Below, piece by piece: positions 1-10,399 of a stretch of 64,000 bases of DNA. Numbering within the stretch: the first letter of the stretch is position 1; each line of letters starts with the position of its first letter. The notes under the pieces are model-generated. The model was not told the origin of the DNA and made no database searches. It worked only from the letters and a program-made list of their open reading frames with translations. The stretch is from CAVPWP01 sp963709395 (GTDB taxonomy: Bacteria > Pseudomonadota > Alphaproteobacteria > Rhodobacterales > Rhodobacteraceae), in assembly GCA_963709395.1 (NCBI GenBank), contig CAVPWP010000013.1:1-64000 (forward strand), in the 5' to 3' direction. The translations under genes were made by a program, and so were the position numbers.

Positions 1-273
1 AACGGGCGATGCAGCGATTTCGGCGAATGCGAAGTTTGAAGAAAATCGCCGCTGTCCACGCCTCCGTCTCCAACCATCTCAATCAGGAACGCAGCCTCTC
101 CAGACGAGACATTCTCAAGGCCAACTTGCCGCCACTCTCGCCGAGTGGCGCGGTCTCTGCGCAGGGTAAGGGACAGCGAAACTGTCCTATCAGAGATGGG
201 TTCGAACATGTCTGACACCACCGGCAGTCGTACTGTCCTGGCGGAGACCGGTTCGAATTGGTCTGACACCACC
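1..273 (+). mobile_element. IS6-family transposase 3' end, degenerate
   Basis: The first 170 bases encode the C-terminal tail of an IS6-family DDE transposase: a stretch reading SLKKIAAVHASVSNHLNQER, then, after a one-base frame change near base 130, LAEWRGLCAG and a stop at about 170. A second copy of the same tail lies at 17,430-17,587, which supports the reading. A short hairpin follows (GGACAG at 171-176, CTGTCC at 182-187), as in the 17.6-kb copy. The rest of the element lies outside the window or is lost. The frame break means no active transposase is encoded here. Confidence 0.7.
181..273. repeat. Imperfect 42-bp direct repeat at IS6 right end
   Basis: Two 42-base units (181-222 and 232-273) share ACTGTCC at the start, TTCGAA in the middle and GTCTGACACCACC at the end, with a 9-base spacer. 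A single related unit (17,599-17,640) follows the second transposase tail. The repeat therefore belongs to the terminal region of this IS family and has been duplicated here. Confidence 0.65.
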
Positions 274-451
274 TTCAGGCAGCGCACCAGGCATCGATCG
301 CACCGCCATCGCAAGATCAGCCCGGCTGTGGGACCCCGCAGGCACCGCGGAATTGACCGCAACGACATTTAATCAAATTCGTGACGATTTCAGAGAGGTC
401 GGCTAGGGTTCGGCAAAATGCCGAGTGGCGTGTAGGCGAGGTTGAGGTGTC

Positions 452-3400
452 ATGGCAGACGGAGCAGGAACAATCGGGACGGATTCCGCGGGCGGGGTCA
501 CGACGGGCGAGGTCACGAAAGCCGACCTCGAAGACCTGCTGTCTGGCGCAGTTCCTCCCGGCGACGGCGATCCTGTCTCCATCTTCGACACAACCGATCT
601 GAGCCAGTTCCTGCTTCCACTCGACAAGACCCTCGACCGGCCGCTCGTGCTCGAGGAGCATCTGCTGCTCGTGCAGGAGGATGGAAGCGTCGTCGTACTT
701 CTCGGGGCGGGCGCGCGATCCCTGCTGATCCAGTCGGGCGAGCTGGTTCTTTCCTCGCAGGAGCTCTCATCGGTCGCAAAGCCCGAGGACGACTGGTCGC
801 TGCTGTCGGATGCCGACCGGATCGATCTTTCGCCCTTCCTATCCGAGACTCTCGCTGCGCCAAGCAGTTCGGTCGAGGCGGTCGATACGATCATCAACGT
901 GCCGCTCGTCGGGTTGGCGATCAGCCCCCTGTTGCCTCCGACCGAATTCTTCTTTCCCGAGTTCCCCGAGGATCCGGTCGCCGGCGGCCCGCCGGCCGAC
1001 GTCGGGATCGCGCAGATCGCCCCCATGCTCGATTTCGAGACGGATGGCCCGGTCACGCTCCGATTTGCGGACTTCTTCGAGGTCACCGCCGGGAATTCCG
1101 CGTTCGGCGAGGAAATCACCGAGATCGGCGTCACGATCGGCAACCTCCCCACGGGCACCATCGCATCGGCGGGGACGATCACGGGTACGACGTTCAGCTT
1201 TCGCGGCTCACCCGAAGCCTTCGCCGCGCTCACACTGACCTTGCCCACCGACTTCTCGACACAAAGCCGGCTCGACGCGACGCCGGGACCTCTGACCGGA
1301 GAAATCTTCGCGAATTCGAACTTCGGGGAAGGCCCTGTGCAGAGCTTTCCCATCCGCATCCTCGAGGAAGACGATCTCGACATGACCGGCCCCGGTGGGG
1401 TGGTCGAGGTCGAAACGGATGCTCCGGTCGATTTCCGGCCTGCCGATGCGGTCCTGCCCGTAGCCACCGACATCGACGGTTCCGAGGAAGTCACCGGGGT
1501 TGATCTGCGTCTGACGGGTCTGCCCCCGGGGGCGCTCGTCTCCTACGACGGGGGAACGACCTTTTCGTCCGTGGGACCGGATCTCGCGTTTGCGGGCAGC
1601 CTTGCCGAGTATGTCGATATCGTGCTGCGGGTTCCGCAGGACTTCTCGACGACGAATCCCGCGACCACGATCTCGGGCAACGTGGTCGCGCGGACCAACG
1701 AAGGTGGTTTCGAGACACGACCGCTCGACGTGACGATCGTGGCGACACCGGATATCACGCTGACCGCACCGCCGACCCTCACCGCCGACGAGGACGGGGA
1801 CGGAAGCGACGGCGGCGGCGTGACCGTCGATCTCGGGATCGACGTGTTCGTCACCGACGTCGATGGGTCGGAGGACGGCACCCTTGTCACGCTGCGGTTT
1901 TCGGGGCTGCCGCCGGGCACGCTGGCGAATGGCGGGGGCCTCGCCGGTCAGATCTGGACCGGGACGATGGCCGAGGCGAACGCGCTGGCACTGACCTTTC
2001 CCGGCGATTTCTCGGGCAGGGTGCAGGTCGCCATCGAAGCGTCCAACCCCGAAGGCGCCGAAACCGCCGTTCAGACCATCGAGATCGTCCCGACCGGGGA
2101 TGTGGATCTCGATGTGCGCCCCATCATCGACGCGGAAACCGACGCGCCGGTCGCCATCACGCCATCCGATTTCTGGCAGGCGAGCGTCAGCGACGGCGAC
2201 CCGGGCCTGCCGCCCGAGGTGCTGACCGCGGTCACCCTCACTCTGGACGACCTGCCGCCGGGGATGACGTTCCTGGGCGTGCCGCCTTCGACCATCACCT
2301 ACGACGCCGGTACGGGAGGCGCGTTCGCCTTTTCCGGGACCGCGGCCGAGTATCTGGCGCTGCAGCTCGTATTCCCGGCGGATTTCTCGACCAAATCCGT
2401 CGCGGGAGGCGGCACGGCGACGCTTTCAGGGACCTTTTCCGCGGTATCGACGGAAGGGGCGAACGGCCCCGTTGCGGTCGAACTCACCATCACGCCCGAA
2501 GGCGATGCCCAGATCGACGACACGCTGACCGACACCGTGCCGGATGAGACCGACGCTCCGATCGTGTTCGCGCCCGCCGACCTTCTGCTGCCATCGGCGA
2601 CCGATATCGACGGATCCGAGGCGATCGAGGCGCTGACGCTGGTCGTGGAAGGGCTGCCGAACGACGGGGTGTTCTCGCTGGCCGACGTGTCGGGCGTTCC
2701 GGCCGGGGCGGCGGCGACCCTGTCGGTTTCAGCGGACGGCTCCACCACGCTGACCGTGACGATCGATGCCGCGACCGTCGGCATCGGCAACGTCGAGGCG
2801 GCCTATGGCGGGCTGACCATCACGCTGCCTGCCGACTTCTCGACCGCGAACCGGACAGACGTAGGCGGCGCGACCTCGCGGCCGCTCGACCTGACCCTGT
2901 CGGTCGCCACCGACGAGGCACAGGGCGCCGGCGACGGAGAGGCGACGGCAACCCGGCAGGTCGATATCGGCTTTTCGCCGGACATCGCGCTCGATGCGCC
3001 GGCCACGCTCACCGTGGCCGAGGACGATGGCCAGCCCGGCGCACCGGGCGTGTCGGCGGCATTGGGTATCGCGATCACCGTCGACGATGCCGATGGCTCG
3101 GAAACCGAGGACCCGTCCGATCCGCGTTTCGCCGCGGGCGTGACGATCGGCTTCGCCGGCCTTCCATCCGGCGCCTCGGTCAACGGCGGCGTATTGGCGG
3201 GCGACCTCTGGACCGGCACAGTGGCCGAGGCCGAGGCGCTTGTCCTGACCCTTCCCGGCGATTTCTCGGGCAGCGTCACGAACACGATCACGGTGACGAC
3301 GCCCGAGGGTGCCGAGACGACGGTCCAGACGCTCGACGTGACGCCGACACCGGACATCGAGATCTCCGGCACGATCCAGACGGATGAAACCGACGCGCCT

Positions 3401-6400
3401 GTCACCATTCTCCTGTCCGATTTCGTGTCCATCGCGATCACCGATCCGAACGAGACGCTGACCCGAATCGAATTCACGCTGCCAGGTCTTCCGGCGGGGA
3501 CCGCATCCAATGCGGGCAGTTTCGCGCCGGACGGCTCCGGAACGGTGACCTACACCTACGTCTATGTGGCAGGCACGGGTGATCCGGACTTCTCGACCGT
3601 CACGCTGACCTTCCCACAGGACTTCTCGACGACCAGTCCGGCGAACCCGCTGGAAGCCACGGTCGCCGTGACCAGCGATGCGGGCGGGCCCGTCGTTCAG
3701 ACCGTCCCCGTGATCGTCGATTTCGAAGGCGACGTGGTCTTCGCCGACGGGCAACTGGATCTTGCGGAAACCGACGCGCCCGTCACCTTCAAGCCCGCCG
3801 ACGCGGTCACGCCGGGCGCGATCGATATCGACGGGTCCGAGACCATCGCATCGGTCACGGTGACCTTCGCCGGCCTGCCAGCGGGTACACGGTTCTCGAC
3901 CGACGACGGCGCAAGCTTCCAGAGCGCGACACCGACACTCGACTTCAGTGGCACCCTCGACGAGTACAATCGCCTTGTCATCGAACTGCCGGCGGACTTC
4001 TCGACAGAGAACCCGCCGAGCGCGCTGACGGCGACGATCACCGCGACCTCGGACGAGCCGGCAGGACCCGGGGGCACGGGAAGCGCCCAGTTGACGGTGA
4101 CGTTGTCGGCAGAAGGCGACGTCGAAATCACCGGAACCGGACTGATCGAGCTTGAAGAAAACGATGCCCCGGGAAGCGGTGACGAAGACACCACGACCCA
4201 GGCGCCTGTCCTGTTCCGTCTCGTCGATGCCCTTCAGGGCGTGGCGACCGACGCGGACGGATCGGAATCGCTCGCCGAGGCGGATGTCACGATCAATGGC
4301 CTGCCGGACGGAAGCGCCTATTCCCTGGGCGGGGCGTTCGTCGCGGTCCCGTCGGGGCCAGGCTTCACGCTGACCTCTCTGACACCGGCGGAATACGCGG
4401 CGCTGACCTTCCGGTTGCCCGACGACTTCTCGACCGAAAGCCCGGGCAGCACGATCTCGGGCAGCGTCACGTTCCGCACCGACGAGGCCATCCTCGCCGG
4501 CGAAACCGACACCGGCCCGGACGACGGCGTCGCAACGCGCGGCTTCGTGGTGACGGTCACGTCGGAGGCCGATGTCGAGATCACCGTCGCGGACATCACC
4601 GTGATCGAGGATCTGGGCGCTCCGATCCCGCTGAACATCGACGCCGCGGTGACCGATATCGACGGCTCCGAAACCATCACCAGCATCAGCGTTGCGTTCT
4701 CGGGTCTGCCGACGAACGGGCCAACGGTGCTGGGCGACGGCACCGTTCTGTCCGGCCCGACCGGCACCTGGACCGGCGACCTTGCCGGGTTACGGGCGCT
4801 CTCGGTGACGAGCTTTCCCGAGCATTTCTCCGGGATCGTCGCGGTCGAGGTCACGGTCGTCACGAACGAAGGGGATCCCGCCGGAACGACGGACACCTTC
4901 CTCCTGAACGTCACGCCCGTTGCCGAACCGACGATCACGCTGTCGGTCGATGCCACGGAAGCGAACGTGACCGAATTTGCGCCCGACGCCTATTCGGTCA
5001 AGGAGGATACGAGCTTCCGCCTGCTGATCGACGCCGCCACACCCGATGTCGATGGCAGCGAAAGCCTGACGCAGGTGGTGATCGACAACGTGCCGGCGGG
5101 GTGGCTCCCGTCCGGTGCCGTCCCTCTCGCGCTGTTCGAAAGCGGCGCCGGCGACATCGCGTCGGCGACCTTTGCCGGAACGACACTGACGATAACCCTC
5201 AATCCTGGCGTCACAAGCTTCGCGGCCGCGCTGCGGGTCACCCCTTCAACTAACACCGACCGCGATGTCGAGACGATCGTCGGTGACGACCTCGTGGCCA
5301 CGGTCACGGCCGTCGACACGGCGCCCGGGCTTACCGACGACGTCGCGACCGACCTCGATGGAACGGACGTCGATATCGACGCCGTGGTCGACCCGATCGA
5401 CCTGAGCACCGCCAACGCATCAGGAAACGAGAACGTGGCCGGGTTCGTCGGCAGGCCGCTCAACATCACCAACATCGATCTGACCGATACGGATGGCTCG
5501 GAACGCTTCGAACGCGTGACGATCACGCTGACGATCGCCACCGACAGCGATCCCTTCGATCCGTCCGACACCGCGCTTCTCGAGCTTCGGGTGCCCAACG
5601 GATCGCTCCGCCCCTTCGTGTCGATCGTCCAGACGGGTTCGACCGCCGACAGCGTAAGCTACGAACTGACGCCAGCCGGCGGGGCCAGCGACGCCCAGTT
5701 CGCCCAGGCGCTCGAGAATCTTCAGATCCGCGCGGGTCAGCATTTCTCGGGGATCGTCACCACCGACGGCACGGTGTTCTGGACCGAGACGCGCACCGGC
5801 GACGGAGAAATCGACCTTTCCGACAATCCCGCGTCCCGCGATTTCTCGACCACGGTGACCTTCCGCCCCGTCGCCGAAGCCGAGCTTTCCGCGCGGGTCT
5901 TCGTGACCGACCCCGCCTTCGTCGCCACCGGCCCGACCCAGATCACCGCCGATGCGGACAATTCCAGCGTCGTTGCGACCGGAACCCTGACCTTGCGCGA
6001 AAGCACGGCCGACGGGTCCGGGCCGGGGCAGGTCACCGTCTTTATCGGCATCGACGCAAGCACACCCGACATCGACGGGTCGGAAGGCCTTCAGACCCTG
6101 GTGATCGAGAACGTGCCCGGCGCATGGATCGCGGACCAGCTTTCCGGGACAGACCTGAACCGCGCGGCACTGTTCTCGGCGGACGGAACGACACCCCTTT
6201 CGGACGCCGAGTACGACAAGATCGCCTCGGCGACCTATGACGCAGGCACCGGCGCGCTGACACTGACCTTCGTGCCGGATGTCACCTCCTTCTCGGCGGC
6301 ACTGGCGCTGCAGCCGTCGCTTTACGAGGATTTCGACGTCGATCGCGCCCCCGGCGACCCGTTCACCTCGGACGGCACCTTCTTCGCCGACGATCTGAAC

Positions 6401-8911
6401 GTGGTCCTGACGACCATCGACAGCAATTCGGCCACGACCGACACATCGCAGTCCAGCGCCGAGTTCAATGTGGACGTGAACCCGGTCAACAACTTCGCCA
6501 CGGTGCCCAACCTGCCTGTCGGCAACGAGGCGGTGATCGACGCGGCGGGCGGGGTATTCCAGATCCCGTTCGAGCCGGTGATCCCCGATACGGACGGATC
6601 GGAAACCGTGATCTCGGTCGTGCTGCGCGACCTTCCCTCCAGCATTACGGTCTGGGTCAACGACCCCGACAATCCCGGCGGCCCCAAGGTACCCGCGCTG
6701 ATCACCAGCATCGGGTCCGGCGTGAATTCATGGAGCCTTGAGCGCGGGGAATGGCTGACAGCCGAACTGAGGGGTGTTCCCACCCACTTTGCCGGGGACT
6801 TCCCGTTGGCCCTGGAAGTCGTCACGCGCGAGGCGAACGGCGGCATTCGAACGACGTTGCTGAATGAAGAGCTGCGCGTCGATCCGGTGGTGGACGCGGG
6901 CACCCCGTCGGAAACGCGCGCGACCGACGAAGACACCGCCGTGCGTGTGCAACTCGACGGCAACCTGATCGACAATCCGGCGAACTCTCCGGGGTCGCCC
7001 GAGGCGATCCTCGGCAGCATCCTGATCACGAACATCCAGCCCGACAGCTTCGGACGGTTGCCGCTGTTCTTCAACGGCGCGCCGATCCTCGATGCGTCGG
7101 ACCCAAGCGGATACGCCAACCTACTTCCCACGACCACACAGCCGGGCGGTGGGGCCGAATTGGTGCTGTCGCGGGTCGAGGCCGATAACCTTTGGGTCCT
7201 GCCGGGGCAGGACAGCAACGAGGACATCGTCTTCGACGTCACGATGACCTACTATGAAACGATCGTGGACTGGCCCGGCAGCCCCGGCGTTCCGACGCTT
7301 CAGGACCTGATCGATTTCTTCCCGCCCGAAACCTGGACGACGCGCACAGGAACCGTCCGCGTCGACGTGACGGGCGTCGCCGACACACCCGCAGTCGACG
7401 GGCAAGACCCCGCAGGGTTCCCCGGCGACCCGCTGGTGATCGATCCGATCTTCCGCCCGACCGAGGTGGTCGACGGTATCGCGAACGCAGACCGGATCTA
7501 CGGCTATGCGGGTTTCGACAGCGCGCCTTTCGCGCTGGATCAGCGGCTGCTGGATTCCGTGATCGACAGCGGAGTCATCTCCGGCGTTCCCGCCGAAACG
7601 TTCATCGCGGACGTGACGCCGCTTTCCGGCTCTCCCACCGAAATCCTCGTACCCGAGGGTGATCCGGCAGCGGATTTCGACGGATCCGAAACGGTGTACT
7701 TCCTGATCACCGGCGTGCCACCCGGGCTGTCCTTCGCTGGAGCGACCCCCATAGACGTGGCCGGGCAGAGTTTCGTCGTGTCGATCGAACAATTCGATGC
7801 GATCCGTGCCGTCCCGTCGCAAGTCACGGAGCCGACCTACTACGACCTGACACTCAACACCGTCATTCTCGAGGATGATCAGACCCTGCCCGACCTGTCC
7901 GGGCTCACGTCCGAGCAGGCGCTGGCGGCGCTCGATGGCCTGAAGGGCGGCGCGGTGTCGTCTTTCGACTTCACCATCGTCGTGGTGCCCGATCCGGCGG
8001 GCGGAGGCGGTCCGGGCTGCACGCCTGAGCAGAACCTGCCACTGCCCGTTCTTCAACTGATCGGCAGCGGCGACGAGGACACGCAGATCGCCCTCAAGGT
8101 GCGGATCACGCCCGATGCGCCGTTCTATGACAGCCTCGCGGACCTTGCGACGCTACCGAACGGGGTGGTCGGCAGTTTCGGTCTGGGTGTCAGGCTGCCG
8201 CCGGGGGCCTCGCTTGCCGCCGATCCGCCCGGAGCGGTCCTGTTCGATCCGATCACCGGGCTTTACGCGATCGACTTCGCGGCACTCGGCGTGGATCCGT
8301 CCGATCCCACGCTCTCGGCCGGTTCGCTCCTCTTCACGCCACCTCCGCACCAGTCGAGCCCGGCAAACCCGTTCGATCCGTCCGAAACCTTCGGGAGATA
8401 CCGATCCCTACGACGGTTTGGACCAGATCGAATTCGTGATGATCCTCAACAACTTCACCTGCAACACGACACTGTCGATGACAGGCGGGTTCGGGGTCAC
8501 CATCGACCCGGTCGTCGACGGGCCTCAGATCGTGTTCTCCGGGTCGAACTCGGCCCCCGAGGATACCGTGTTCTCGCCCGGCATCACCGTGCGCGGCATC
8601 GATCCGGGCGAACGCCCGGTCGGCGACGTGCTGATCCGCGTCGATGCGACCAACGGTGGCGAACTGCTCGATGCCTCCGGCACCCCCCTAGTGGGGACAC
8701 CGGTCGCTGGCGGCTTCGTCGAGTACACCGTGGCGCGCGCGGACCTGCCATCATTGCAGCTGCGCGCCGCCGAGCACTACAGCGGTCCTCTGGAAATCCA
8801 GGTGGAAGGCGCAACCCAGGATATCGATGGGTCGATCGGCACGAACACGGCAACGCGGACCTTCACGATCATTCCCGTCGCCGACGTACCCGTCTTCACC
8901 TTCGACGATAG
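452..8911 (+). CDS. Giant RTX-type secreted repeat protein, N-terminal part (frameshifted)
   Basis: First and largest part of a giant secreted protein; the full gene runs from 452 to 11,383, about 3640 residues once two frame breaks are repaired. The ATG follows GAGGTTGAGGT. There is no Sec signal peptide, as expected for type I secretion. After a leader of about 150 residues come repeats of roughly 110-130 residues, each carrying D-x-D-G-S-E (e.g. TDIDGSE) and later DFST or DFSG. About fourteen DxDGSE motifs occur over the whole gene. This acidic beta-sandwich pattern resembles cadherin-like/VCBS-type adhesin repeats. The family-like reading ends near 8392, where an extra base within TTCGGGAGATACC moves coding to another frame; residues after that are out of frame. 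Likely role: cell-surface or released adhesin. Confidence 0.85.
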   Translation: MADGAGTIGTDSAGGVTTGEVTKADLEDLLSGAVPPGDGDPVSIFDTTDLSQFLLPLDKTLDRPLVLEEHLLLVQEDGSVVVLLGAGARSLLIQSGELVLSSQELSSVAKPEDDWSLLSDADRIDLSPFLSETLAAPSSSVEAVDTIINVPLVGLAISPLLPPTEFFFPEFPEDPVAGGPPADVGIAQIAPMLDFETDGPVTLRFADFFEVTAGNSAFGEEITEIGVTIGNLPTGTIASAGTITGTTFSFRGSPEAFAALTLTLPTDFSTQSRLDATPGPLTGEIFANSNFGEGPVQSFPIRILEEDDLDMTGPGGVVEVETDAPVDFRPADAVLPVATDIDGSEEVTGVDLRLTGLPPGALVSYDGGTTFSSVGPDLAFAGSLAEYVDIVLRVPQDFSTTNPATTISGNVVARTNEGGFETRPLDVTIVATPDITLTAPPTLTADEDGDGSDGGGVTVDLGIDVFVTDVDGSEDGTLVTLRFSGLPPGTLANGGGLAGQIWTGTMAEANALALTFPGDFSGRVQVAIEASNPEGAETAVQTIEIVPTGDVDLDVRPIIDAETDAPVAITPSDFWQASVSDGDPGLPPEVLTAVTLTLDDLPPGMTFLGVPPSTITYDAGTGGAFAFSGTAAEYLALQLVFPADFSTKSVAGGGTATLSGTFSAVSTEGANGPVAVELTITPEGDAQIDDTLTDTVPDETDAPIVFAPADLLLPSATDIDGSEAIEALTLVVEGLPNDGVFSLADVSGVPAGAAATLSVSADGSTTLTVTIDAATVGIGNVEAAYGGLTITLPADFSTANRTDVGGATSRPLDLTLSVATDEAQGAGDGEATATRQVDIGFSPDIALDAPATLTVAEDDGQPGAPGVSAALGIAITVDDADGSETEDPSDPRFAAGVTIGFAGLPSGASVNGGVLAGDLWTGTVAEAEALVLTLPGDFSGSVTNTITVTTPEGAETTVQTLDVTPTPDIEISGTIQTDETDAPVTILLSDFVSIAITDPNETLTRIEFTLPGLPAGTASNAGSFAPDGSGTVTYTYVYVAGTGDPDFSTVTLTFPQDFSTTSPANPLEATVAVTSDAGGPVVQTVPVIVDFEGDVVFADGQLDLAETDAPVTFKPADAVTPGAIDIDGSETIASVTVTFAGLPAGTRFSTDDGASFQSATPTLDFSGTLDEYNRLVIELPADFSTENPPSALTATITATSDEPAGPGGTGSAQLTVTLSAEGDVEITGTGLIELEENDAPGSGDEDTTTQAPVLFRLVDALQGVATDADGSESLAEADVTINGLPDGSAYSLGGAFVAVPSGPGFTLTSLTPAEYAALTFRLPDDFSTESPGSTISGSVTFRTDEAILAGETDTGPDDGVATRGFVVTVTSEADVEITVADITVIEDLGAPIPLNIDAAVTDIDGSETITSISVAFSGLPTNGPTVLGDGTVLSGPTGTWTGDLAGLRALSVTSFPEHFSGIVAVEVTVVTNEGDPAGTTDTFLLNVTPVAEPTITLSVDATEANVTEFAPDAYSVKEDTSFRLLIDAATPDVDGSESLTQVVIDNVPAGWLPSGAVPLALFESGAGDIASATFAGTTLTITLNPGVTSFAAALRVTPSTNTDRDVETIVGDDLVATVTAVDTAPGLTDDVATDLDGTDVDIDAVVDPIDLSTANASGNENVAGFVGRPLNITNIDLTDTDGSERFERVTITLTIATDSDPFDPSDTALLELRVPNGSLRPFVSIVQTGSTADSVSYELTPAGGASDAQFAQALENLQIRAGQHFSGIVTTDGTVFWTETRTGDGEIDLSDNPASRDFSTTVTFRPVAEAELSARVFVTDPAFVATGPTQITADADNSSVVATGTLTLRESTADGSGPGQVTVFIGIDASTPDIDGSEGLQTLVIENVPGAWIADQLSGTDLNRAALFSADGTTPLSDAEYDKIASATYDAGTGALTLTFVPDVTSFSAALALQPSLYEDFDVDRAPGDPFTSDGTFFADDLNVVLTTIDSNSATTDTSQSSAEFNVDVNPVNNFATVPNLPVGNEAVIDAAGGVFQIPFEPVIPDTDGSETVISVVLRDLPSSITVWVNDPDNPGGPKVPALITSIGSGVNSWSLERGEWLTAELRGVPTHFAGDFPLALEVVTREANGGIRTTLLNEELRVDPVVDAGTPSETRATDEDTAVRVQLDGNLIDNPANSPGSPEAILGSILITNIQPDSFGRLPLFFNGAPILDASDPSGYANLLPTTTQPGGGAELVLSRVEADNLWVLPGQDSNEDIVFDVTMTYYETIVDWPGSPGVPTLQDLIDFFPPETWTTRTGTVRVDVTGVADTPAVDGQDPAGFPGDPLVIDPIFRPTEVVDGIANADRIYGYAGFDSAPFALDQRLLDSVIDSGVISGVPAETFIADVTPLSGSPTEILVPEGDPAADFDGSETVYFLITGVPPGLSFAGATPIDVAGQSFVVSIEQFDAIRAVPSQVTEPTYYDLTLNTVILEDDQTLPDLSGLTSEQALAALDGLKGGAVSSFDFTIVVVPDPAGGGGPGCTPEQNLPLPVLQLIGSGDEDTQIALKVRITPDAPFYDSLADLATLPNGVVGSFGLGVRLPPGASLAADPPGAVLFDPITGLYAIDFAALGVDPSDPTLSAGSLLFTPPPHQSSPANPFDPSETFGRYRSLRRFGPDRIRDDPQQLHLQHDTVDDRRVRGHHRPGRRRASDRVLRVELGPRGYRVLARHHRARHRSGRTPGRRRADPRRCDQRWRTARCLRHPPSGDTGRWRLRRVHRGARGPAIIAAARRRALQRSSGNPGGRRNPGYRWVDRHEHGNADLHDHSRRRRTRLHLRR

Positions 8912-10379
8912 CCTGATCGACCCCGATACCGGCCAACCCTTCGTTGACCTGTCCGCCGACCCGCCGGTGATCCAGGGGATCGAGGATGTGCCTTTCCTGA
9001 TCGCTTCGGTTCTCGAGGCCACGACACCCGATCAGGACGGATCGGAAACCTATTCGGTCGTGATCTCGGGGGTGCCCGACTACCTGACGGTCACGGCAGC
9101 GCCGGGCGCACCCGCCGGCGGGATCATCGACAATGGTGACGGCAGCTTCACCATCTCGCCCGACGCCTATCCCTTCGTGCAGCTCGTCCTTGCGGACGAT
9201 CATGCGCGCACGCCCGATGCGTTTGACCCGGCGATTCCCGACAGCATTCCGCTTCGGGTCGCGGTCAACACGCTGGAACTGGCGAATTCCGACCAGAACA
9301 CAGGGTTCGTGGATATCCTGTTCCAGGTGCGGCCGGATGCCGACACCCCGACCCTGACCGCCAGCGCGGCGCCGCAGACCGGCACCGAGGACAGCGGTGT
9401 GCCGACGGTCCTCGCCATCGTCGGAACGACCCCGGACCAGCACGAGGATATGGAGTTCCGGATCACACTCCCTGATGGCGGGACGCTCTTCGTCGATGGT
9501 GTCGCGCAGACGCCGGACGCGGGCGGCGTCTATACCATCGATTCGCGCCCGCCCGTTTCCACCGGACTGCCCGGCGCGCCCATCAGCTTCGCCCCGATCG
9601 GGACCGTGACCGTCCTGCCGCCCCCGGATTTCTCCGGTGACCTTCGGGTCGGGGTCGAGGCGGTGACGATCGACGCCGATCTCGACAGTTCCTTCGTCGA
9701 TCGCGCGCCCTCGGGGCCGGTCGATCTGGTCGTCGCGATCGACCCGGCACCCGATCTCGAGATCACGCAAACCGACGACACGCTGGTCTTCGACGAAGGC
9801 GATCCGCCCGATCAGCCCGGCTTCCGCCCCGCCGATACGGTCACCATCACCGTGACCGACATCGACGGCTCTGAAGTCGTCGATGCTGTGACCTTGCGCC
9901 TCGAGGGCGTGCCGGACGGCACCACCTACACGATCGGGGGGGCGCCGGTCGCGGTGGCCGGGCCGGATCTCGTCTTCACCGGGACCCTTGCCGAGTTCGA
10001 GCTTCTCGAGGTGCAATTCCCCGTCAACTTCGCCTCGAATGGCGCGACCCTGTCGGGAAGCGTGCAGGCGACGACCAACGAAGGCGGCGATCAGACGGTC
10101 AACTTTACGGTCGAAGTGGTGGGGGAGCTCGATCTCGAGATCACCGTGGCGCCAGTGGACCAGGCGCAGACCGGCTTGCCGATCGAGGTGCCGCTTGGCA
10201 TCGACGCCCAGCTGACCCCTCCGCAATCCACCAACTCGGAGACGATCGACGAGATCGTGGTGAGTTTCGATGCGCCTTTGCCCACTGGCTCTACGGTGTC
10301 GGCGGGCGTGCTTTCAGCGGATCGTCAGACGCTGACGCTTACCCGCGGAGCCACGCCCCCGCCGACTTCGCCCTTCTGA
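8439..10379 (+). CDS. Giant RTX-type secreted repeat protein, middle part (frameshifted)
   Basis: Continuation of the giant repeat protein in a second frame. Family-like coding resumes at about 8393 (FGDTDPYDGLDQIEF); 8439 is only the first in-frame ATG and has no convincing ribosome site, so this is not an independent gene. The same repeat motifs occur here: DQDGSE, DIDGSE, PPDFSG. The stop at 10,379 is premature. A missing base near 10,350 puts the next segment (DFALLIAALSVTVPGDF) back in the frame of the gene's start. The two breaks are about 2 kb apart and opposite in sign, so the start and the final stop of the gene share a frame. Confidence 0.75.
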   Translation: MILNNFTCNTTLSMTGGFGVTIDPVVDGPQIVFSGSNSAPEDTVFSPGITVRGIDPGERPVGDVLIRVDATNGGELLDASGTPLVGTPVAGGFVEYTVARADLPSLQLRAAEHYSGPLEIQVEGATQDIDGSIGTNTATRTFTIIPVADVPVFTFDDSLIDPDTGQPFVDLSADPPVIQGIEDVPFLIASVLEATTPDQDGSETYSVVISGVPDYLTVTAAPGAPAGGIIDNGDGSFTISPDAYPFVQLVLADDHARTPDAFDPAIPDSIPLRVAVNTLELANSDQNTGFVDILFQVRPDADTPTLTASAAPQTGTEDSGVPTVLAIVGTTPDQHEDMEFRITLPDGGTLFVDGVAQTPDAGGVYTIDSRPPVSTGLPGAPISFAPIGTVTVLPPPDFSGDLRVGVEAVTIDADLDSSFVDRAPSGPVDLVVAIDPAPDLEITQTDDTLVFDEGDPPDQPGFRPADTVTITVTDIDGSEVVDAVTLRLEGVPDGTTYTIGGAPVAVAGPDLVFTGTLAEFELLEVQFPVNFASNGATLSGSVQATTNEGGDQTVNFTVEVVGELDLEITVAPVDQAQTGLPIEVPLGIDAQLTPPQSTNSETIDEIVVSFDAPLPTGSTVSAGVLSADRQTLTLTRGATPPPTSPF

Positions 10380-10399
10380 TCGCGGCCCTGTCGGTCACG

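Noticed and set aside
403..10226. Long minus-strand frames across the giant gene (e.g. 403-1494, 2729-3754, 8751-10226)
   Set aside because: They mirror the high-GC repeat gene, lack ribosome sites and show no family-like motifs.
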